Source: Archegozetes longisetosus
Lineage: Eukaryota > Arthropoda > Arachnida > Sarcoptiformes > Trhypochthoniidae
Direction: 5' to 3'
Length of the DNA stretch: 64,000 nt
Assembly: GCA_018873245.2 (NCBI GenBank)
Contig: JAEMBT020000007.1
Location: forward strand, 5,487,129 to 5,551,128
Positions within the stretch are counted from its first letter, which is position 1; each line of letters begins with the position of its first letter. Under the pieces are notes generated by a model. It saw only the letters and a list, made by a program, of their open reading frames with translations. It searched no databases and was not told the DNA's origin. This document shows, one piece after another, positions 58,346 to 64,000 of this stretch. The position numbers and the translations under genes were made by a program.

Positions 58346-58817
58346 CATCTATTCTTTTAAATTTTTGATTTAATAACTGCAAATAACACTAAATAATGGC
58401 CCAAGAAATTATTTAAATAAGTCTGTTTTGAGTATTAAGCATTACTAATAAGTGTTGCAGTAGTTGACTTCAGATTCATCAATGTTTATATAATTTGGCA
58501 TTTAAAACGAATTATTGATCCCTATAATAAATGCTGTGCTTTATTACAGTTTCATTGACTTTATAAAGATTTGAATTATATTCATAATTTTGTTTCTATT
58601 CAGTGCCCTAAAAAATTTCATCTCTATCCAGTTTCTACTCAGTTTCAGTTAACTGATCCAACACTAGTCTGATTTAAATGTTTGCTAACATATAGGCTGT
58701 GGTGTCATAGTATATCGTAAGGTGGTTCTTAAAGTTCCAAATTGATTGATAGCTTTTTCAAAATACATGGAGAAATTTTTCGACATATATTGTACTGTAT
58801 TACACATGTGTGATTAT

Positions 58818-59316
58818 CAGAGTCGAAACTTTCCGGATCGTCCGGAATTTTTTAATACACACAAATCGAATGAAAAAAGACTTAAGAAACATCAACTAAC
58901 TAATATTAAGAAAATTTTCAATTTCTACGCTCCGGAAAAATCCGGAATCTTCGATATCTCTGCAGAATTCCGGAATTTTCAATTTTAATCTGGAAAAATA
59001 CTTTTAATGAATTCATATGTATTTAAGTCTTAGGGTTAAAATATTTATTGTCAGATATGGTTAATCCATACACATATTTTAAGAAATAAGTAGCCTTAAG
59101 TTTACCAACAGGTTCATAACTAATTTAGTATTAGTTTATTCAGTACTTTTCTTTCATTTGAGTGTCTTTTCATTCATCTCTATTCTATTCTCTAAAAGTG
59201 AATGTATATTTTCTATCATTTAAATAAAATTTCCGGAATTTTCCGGAATTTACAGGAATTTATTAATATTTAGTCCGGAATTTGTCAATTTTTTAGTCCG
59301 GAAAGTCTCGACTCTG
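58818..59316. mobile_element. 499-bp hAT MITE with exact 8-bp target duplication
   Basis: Flanked by GTGATTAT on both sides (58810-58817 and 59317-59324). The ends are CAGAGTCGAAACTTTCCGGA and its inverse with one or two changes. Internal TCCGGAATTT units are repeated. The open stretch crossing its left part is not a gene. Confidence 0.9.
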
Positions 59317-59613
59317 GTGATTATACACAATACACCTACTTTTGTTTATAGCTTTCCTGATATATATTTGCTATATGTAGGATGGCCACCCCTCCCGTTT
59401 TTGACGTAACAGTCCCGTCTATTTAAAGATAAAAGACAGAAATCTCGTCAGACCAAAAACTCTCGAAGGGACAATCAGTTGTCCCGTTTTTCAACTTTCA
59501 TTTTGAAAAATGTGTTTAGAAAAATATTTCTTAGAAATTCAAACATTGAATTCATTTTACAAATAAGGGGTTAAGAAATTCAGTTTAATGCTTTGAACAC
59601 CTGTGGTTTAAAG

Positions 59614-60971
59614 TAGTGAAGAGCATAAGCTAGCTTTGAGCTGAGCTGCGCTTGAAGCTCAATTTTAACCGTCTTCGAGCTTATAAGCTCGAGCTTCAAG
59701 CTCATGCTGTGATGAAGAAGCGCAGCTCAAGCTCAAGCCTAAGCTTAAGCTGTTGAGCTTAGAGCTCAGCTCATTTGAAGCCAACTTATTTAATAAAGCA
59801 AAAAACAGTATTCCATGTAAAATAGCAATGATTGTTGAATTGCTTCTCGTATGTTAGAAAATTAGATATTAAATTAGATCTATCGAATTGAATGATGAGA
59901 TGCATTTCTGAATTATGAATCATTGTTATCAAAATAAATTTCAATTTAAACTGAAATTTAGTACGATAACTGTTTATTTGAAGAAAGAATTAATGATATT
60001 CTAAGGCCTTAGAAGTAATATTATTTCTATTCACTGATTAAATATCTTTATATTGTAATAACGTCTAAGTTTCTTAGTTAGACCTTTACCAAAATACTTT
60101 TGTAGTAACCTATATTGCTAAATTAATTTTCATAACTCACCGTATATGTCAACATTTATTACCGATCTAAAGATTACGTTTTGTTTCTACAAAAGAAATC
60201 TTCACATGCTTGTCTCAACTGTACAAGTTATGAAGACAGCTGAGAGTAAGCATATTTCAACTCTTAAAACCTACCTAAGTATGTCCTAGTTATACAATCT
60301 CCCAATCCTAGTTAAATGTGCTATTGACCTTAAAAGGTTTAGCCTATCATTGTAAAACATTTTCTAATTTAACCCGCCTACTGTTCCTATAAAATGTCAT
60401 ATTTTTCTTAAATTTTTCGCTCTTTCTTCCAGTGTTAAAATCCTGTGAAATCTTATGTAATTTGTGGTTGTGTTAAATAAAGTGCTTATATTTTAAAAAT
60501 TGATTTCGTACACGCTCCTATCAAAGATCCAGACTTTACAATATTCGAAATAAGATAATCTCAAATAATTTTTGATAATTATTCAATATAAGAGAAAATT
60601 GTTTGAAACTGTTTTCAACATGACTTGACAAGAAGGTGAAATACAATCACAAGACTCACAATCATTGATAGGTGACACAGATGTCGAAATTTGAATTCAT
60701 TCTTCAAACTTTACGATCAAAATTAATATATTTTTGTGCGGATACTTCATTATAACTTGAAATAAATACTTGCTACAAAGATTACTACTCATTATTTTAA
60801 TTTTTAACATAAGCTCAGCAACACAGCTCGCACCTTGAACCCGAGCTTCTTAGTACAAGCGCAGCTCAAGCCAAATTTGACAGAAGCGTAGCTCAAAGCT
60901 CAACAATTTTGAGATGCGCTTATAGAAGCTCGGGCTTGAAGCTCAAGATTTCGGACCAACGCTCTTTACTA
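59614..60971. mobile_element. 1.36 kb hAT-type element with GAGCTTGAGC-rich ends
   Basis: Exact 8-bp duplication GTTTAAAG (59606-59613 and 60972-60979). The ends TAGTGAAGAGC and TAGTAAAGAGC (reversed) lead into about 170-bp arms full of AGCTTGAGCTGAGC-type units. The central kilobase is AT-rich with no transposase. A TATAAAA near 60388 and an AATAAA near 60475 are noted without a gene. Confidence 0.85.
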
Positions 60972-61135
60972 GTTTAAAGTAGAGGATGATTCGAGAGTAG
61001 ACTTTCGGAAAAATCATCCTCTAGTTTAAAACCAAAAGTTATAGAATTAACCTTTTCTGCCTTATCTTGTATCTGATCTAAACCAGTATTCTTACTTTTG
61101 AATAACTTTTGAAAGATGCCATTTCTAACAAAATA

Positions 61136-62705
61136 CAGTTGCGGACATTCGTTTAAGACCGCTAATATTTTTAAGAAATTTTTAGGAAATCATTGACTGA
61201 TTTTTGTCAAACTTAGTAAACAAGTCTTTCGTTACAAAATTGCAATGCATACCAAATTTCATTGAAATATATTAATCCTTTCTTAAGAAGAAAGTCAAAG
61301 TTCACTTTTTATAGAGGACATTCGTATAAGACCGGTTTAAACAGCATTGGATTAGACCAGTTTTTGGAGCGAAAATTGGCTTTATTTTATATAAAATTTC
61401 AATTTAATATTTTAGAGTTTGTTTATTAAAATAATTTACCAAAATTTTAAATATTTAATTATGCCGGCGGGTAAGTATTTAACCGAATATGAAAAGGGTT
61501 TGATCGACGAGTACCACCAATCTGGTTTACATCAACGGGAAATTGCGTCGTTAATTAATCGTTCAAAGACTGTCGTAGCTAATTATTTAGCGAAAAAAGA
61601 AAATTATGGTATTAAGAAGCCCACAAAAGGCAATACAAAGTTAACCCGACGCGACCGAAGTCGAATTTTTAGGGAAGTTCAAACTAATAAAACAACCCCA
61701 CCCAAAATTAAAGCTAAGTTGAACTTAAGTGTAACTCCACGAACGGTTAGGAGAGTGTTGGCCGCCGAACCAAACTTTAAATTTTCAAAATTGAATAGAA
61801 AACCACCTTTGAACAAAAATCATAAAGTAGATCGTTTGTTATTCGCCAGAAATCATGTTTCGGGTACCGATTTCTGGAAAAAGGTAATATTTTCCGATGA
61901 AAAAAAGTTTAATTTAGATGGCCCGGATGGTATCCATTGCTATTGGCACGATATCCGAATGGAACCACAGTACTTATCCAAAAGAGTTCAAGGAGGAGGT
62001 TCGGTCATGGTTTGGGCTGGGTTTGGATATCGGGGTCAAACCAGTATATGTTTTATCGATGGAAGAATGAACTCAGAAGGTTATCAAAAATTACTTCGGG
62101 AACAACTGTTACCGATTGGACCAGCGATTGGTGGCCAGGAATGGATTTTCCAGCAGGACAATGCTGCTGTTCATACTTCAAGATCAACTAAAAATTGGTT
62201 TATTGAACAAAATATTCGGGTTCTCGATTGGCCATCTAGAAGTCCGGACTTAAATCCAATCGAAAATCTTTGGGGCATTCTCGTTCGGGCTATTTACCGA
62301 AATGGTCAGCAGTTTGACTCTGTAAGCGAATTAAAAACTGCCATCAAAGAAGAATGGGCCAAAATACTCGATGAAACCCGCGAAAAATTAGTGGACTCAA
62401 TGAAAGATCGATTGTGTGATGTCATTCAGAACAGAAGAGGTCAAACAAAATATTAAAAATACGATTTAATTTGTTTTATTTAGAATAACTAGTCTGGTCT
62501 TATACGAATTTCCGCTTTAATTTTACCAAAAATACCGAAATCTTACATATTTAACCGAAATTTAATTGCAATTTGTGTTTAACTCATATTTTCTGTTAAT
62601 TTACGTTTATTTTATTATTTTTGCATTTGTCAAATAGTTTTTAATTAAAATTATCTCCAAAAAATTCAAGTGTTTGAACTGGTCTTAAACGAATGTCCGC
62701 CACTG
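61136..62705 (+). mobile_element. Tc3-like transposon, apparently intact
   Basis: 1570 bp with TA on both sides (61134-61135, 62706-62707). The outer ends CAGTTGCGGACATTCG and CAGTGGCGGACATTCG (reversed) are followed about 180 bp inward by a second, similar inverted pair (GGACATTCGTATAAGACC at about 61317; partner about 62490-62513), the double-site layout of Tc3-type ends. It contains the complete transposase at 61461-62456. Confidence 0.92.
61461..62456 (+). CDS. Tc3-like transposase, DD34E
   Basis: 331-aa open frame from the ATG at 61461 (MPAGKYLTEYEKG); the longer in-frame extension to 61419 is less likely because it lies in the 5' region of the element. Two N-terminal helix-turn-helix domains (HQREIASLINRS; KTTPPKIKAKLNLS, then PRTVRR) bind the inverted ends. 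The catalytic triad is Asp in FSDEKKFNLDG, Asp in FQQDNAAVHTS and Glu in SPDLNPIENLWG, with 34 residues between the last two. The protein cuts and pastes its element into TA sites in the nucleus. No stop, frameshift or missing key residue is seen. Confidence 0.93.
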   Translation: MPAGKYLTEYEKGLIDEYHQSGLHQREIASLINRSKTVVANYLAKKENYGIKKPTKGNTKLTRRDRSRIFREVQTNKTTPPKIKAKLNLSVTPRTVRRVLAAEPNFKFSKLNRKPPLNKNHKVDRLLFARNHVSGTDFWKKVIFSDEKKFNLDGPDGIHCYWHDIRMEPQYLSKRVQGGGSVMVWAGFGYRGQTSICFIDGRMNSEGYQKLLREQLLPIGPAIGGQEWIFQQDNAAVHTSRSTKNWFIEQNIRVLDWPSRSPDLNPIENLWGILVRAIYRNGQQFDSVSELKTAIKEEWAKILDETREKLVDSMKDRLCDVIQNRRGQTKY

Positions 62706-62889
62706 TATATACCTTTGAAATCAACCATGATTAATAATTTTCAATATTTTAATATAAGAATGTATTGTTTGACACCTAAATATTTGCAATGACTAATAAA
62801 AGCGGCATTTTTCTTATTTTTAAGATGTAGGGGAACCCCCTTTGATGTTTTGTCCCGTCATAAGACATACTAGATGTGGTCACCCTAGG

Positions 62890-64000
62890 TAATATGGTGA
62901 TTTAGCCTGGTTGCCCTTCCTCAAATTAGAGTTGTACAGTTATTATATGAAGCACTTTATCATGCTTATCCAAGACTGGTTATCAAGATTGTCATGAAAT
63001 GATAAAACTCTAGATATTCATTCGATTCCTTTGAAAATATTATTTTCAGCTAACTTTAATAATTACTGAAATAAATGTGCATGATTTTATTTCAATTTTC
63101 ATTCAAATATCAACTCTCAGTGATTTATATAAACAGAATTTTTCAAAGATATTGAATTAATATCCAGAATTTTATCATTTTATGGCCTCGTGATACCGGA
63201 AAATAGCTCTTTTAAGGGTTCTTAATTGAGTAACAGGAATTATTTGCTTGTAAATAGATAGCTTTTTCAATGTTAAAAGATTGAATTTTGTTTTTCTACT
63301 CTAAAAAAGAATTTTTAACCATTGGAAGCAATATATGTTAAGACATATAAAAAGAACTTTTCAAGAGCTTTCATTTGATACTAATATCCAGTTATTTGGA
63401 CTCTTAATCGTAAAGCTATACTCAACTGAAAATTTTTCATTTTCGAGTTTGATGCTTGTAGCTCTGAAATTGAAAATTTTTCGACAAAACAAAAATACAT
63501 TTATTTAATCAATTTTCTAATAGCTTCGATTTTAGACATGGAGAATTCAAAATTTTCCATTTGTTACTACTGTGAAAACTTACTGTAACTTTGGACTGAC
63601 CCGATGGAGCAGGATGATAAAACATGATTTTCACAGAAGTTCGGTTGGGAACTATAAGTATTTACCAAAGAATTTCATCGAAATTCGTTGATATTTAGGT
63701 ATTGTAAATCATAATAACCTAAGTACTTGGTTTTGTCAATGACTGTACTTCGTTGTGAAGCGGCATTAAATAACAAGTTTTATACATTTACAGCCACTAT
63801 TTAGAACAGGCAAAATTAACATTGACCAAACAACAGAAAAATAATTAGATATGATGTGGCAAACAAAACTTTTTATGTATCAGTATTGTAAAGAGATATA
63901 ATTTTTCACTTTTGTTAGTCCAGACATTGCCTCGGATTCAAGACTATATTTTAATTTTATTAAAACGACTATTAAACATTTAATTGTAATGAGAACTGAA
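62890..64000. other. No recognisable gene
   Basis: AT-rich sequence with no open frame of note, no repeat seen elsewhere in the window and no transposon ends. Confidence 0.5.

Larger units (their letters stand above)
50548..58666. mobile_element. Candidate 8.1 kb cargo-bearing hAT-like element
   Basis: The left end TAGTGTTGGGTCAGTT and the right end, reversed, TAGTGTTGGATCAGTT differ at one of 16 bases. Both carry sub-terminal GTTTCTATTCAGT motifs. The flanking 8-mers ATCTGATC and GTCTGATT share the inner six bases TCTGAT, as expected for a decayed 8-bp hAT target duplication. No hAT transposase is recognisable inside. The interior carries a foldback, three MITEs of one family, an LTR-like remnant and three host-like or cargo genes. 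Alternatively, two separate short elements of the same family lie at either side. Confidence 0.5.
59377..62889. mobile_element. Possible outer hAT element hosting nested insertions
   Basis: TAGGATGGCCACC at 59377 and, reversed, TAGGGTGACCACA at 62889 resemble hAT ends, and CCCGT-rich stretches follow both. The flanking 8-mers do not match, so this is tentative. If real, the elements at 59614-60971 and 61136-62705 are nested inside it. Confidence 0.35.

Noticed and set aside
58746-58988. 80-codon frame crossing a transposon end
   Set aside because: Crosses the 8-bp duplication and left arm of the hAT MITE; chance reading.
61937-62191. 84-codon frame within the Tc3-like transposase
   Set aside because: Shadow of the transposase frame.

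Overview
The window is AT-rich animal nuclear DNA. Its genes have short GT-AG introns, mostly about 60-95 bp, and lie among many DNA transposons. There is an arthropod-type gustatory-receptor-like gene and an intron-bearing phosphoenolpyruvate-synthase-like gene, a family I associate with mites, ticks and spiders. I therefore infer an arachnid, most likely a mite. No rRNA, tRNA gene or CRISPR array was seen.

Layout. 1-2.4 kb: decayed repeats and the 3' end of an LTR-element fossil. 3.5-31 kb: an expanded family of short-chain dehydrogenases resembling HSD17B8 / 3-oxoacyl-ACP reductase. Nine copies are visible, two on + and seven on -. Three look whole (3576-4486, 9987-13632, 24081-24990). The others have lost exons, start codon, splice donor or frame, or are split by a transposon. 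Long 5' and 3' flanks were duplicated with the genes and later received insertions. 31-35 kb: a DUF4817-type mariner with one main frameshift, fragments of a coiled-coil/membrane-tail repeat, a C-type-lectin fragment and small inverted-repeat elements. 35.2-36.3 kb: a gustatory-receptor-like gene whose last codons come from a small transposon.

39.6-44.2 kb: an 11-exon PEP-synthase-like gene of about 1290 codons with one apparent missing base. 44.9-48.3 kb: a small two-TM protein, a three-exon two-TM protein with a 37-nt microexon, and an orphan FUT8-like exon. 48.6-50.5 kb: a FLYWCH/MULE transposon. 50.5-58.7 kb: a segment bracketed by hAT-like inverted ends with a 6-of-8 matching target duplication. 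It carries a secreted DNA/RNA non-specific nuclease gene that is much more GC-rich than its surroundings, a zinc-ribbon-like ORF and a Cys-rich gene fragment. 58.8-62.7 kb: two non-autonomous hAT elements with exact 8-bp target duplications and an apparently whole Tc3-like transposon. The last 1.3 kb shows nothing recognisable.

The genes do not form one pathway. The main stories are birth and death of the dehydrogenase family, transposons reshaping genes (a split exon, a swollen intron, a replaced C-terminus), and two proteins of bacterial flavour. Exon limits are read by eye from frame, GT-AG sites and family motifs.
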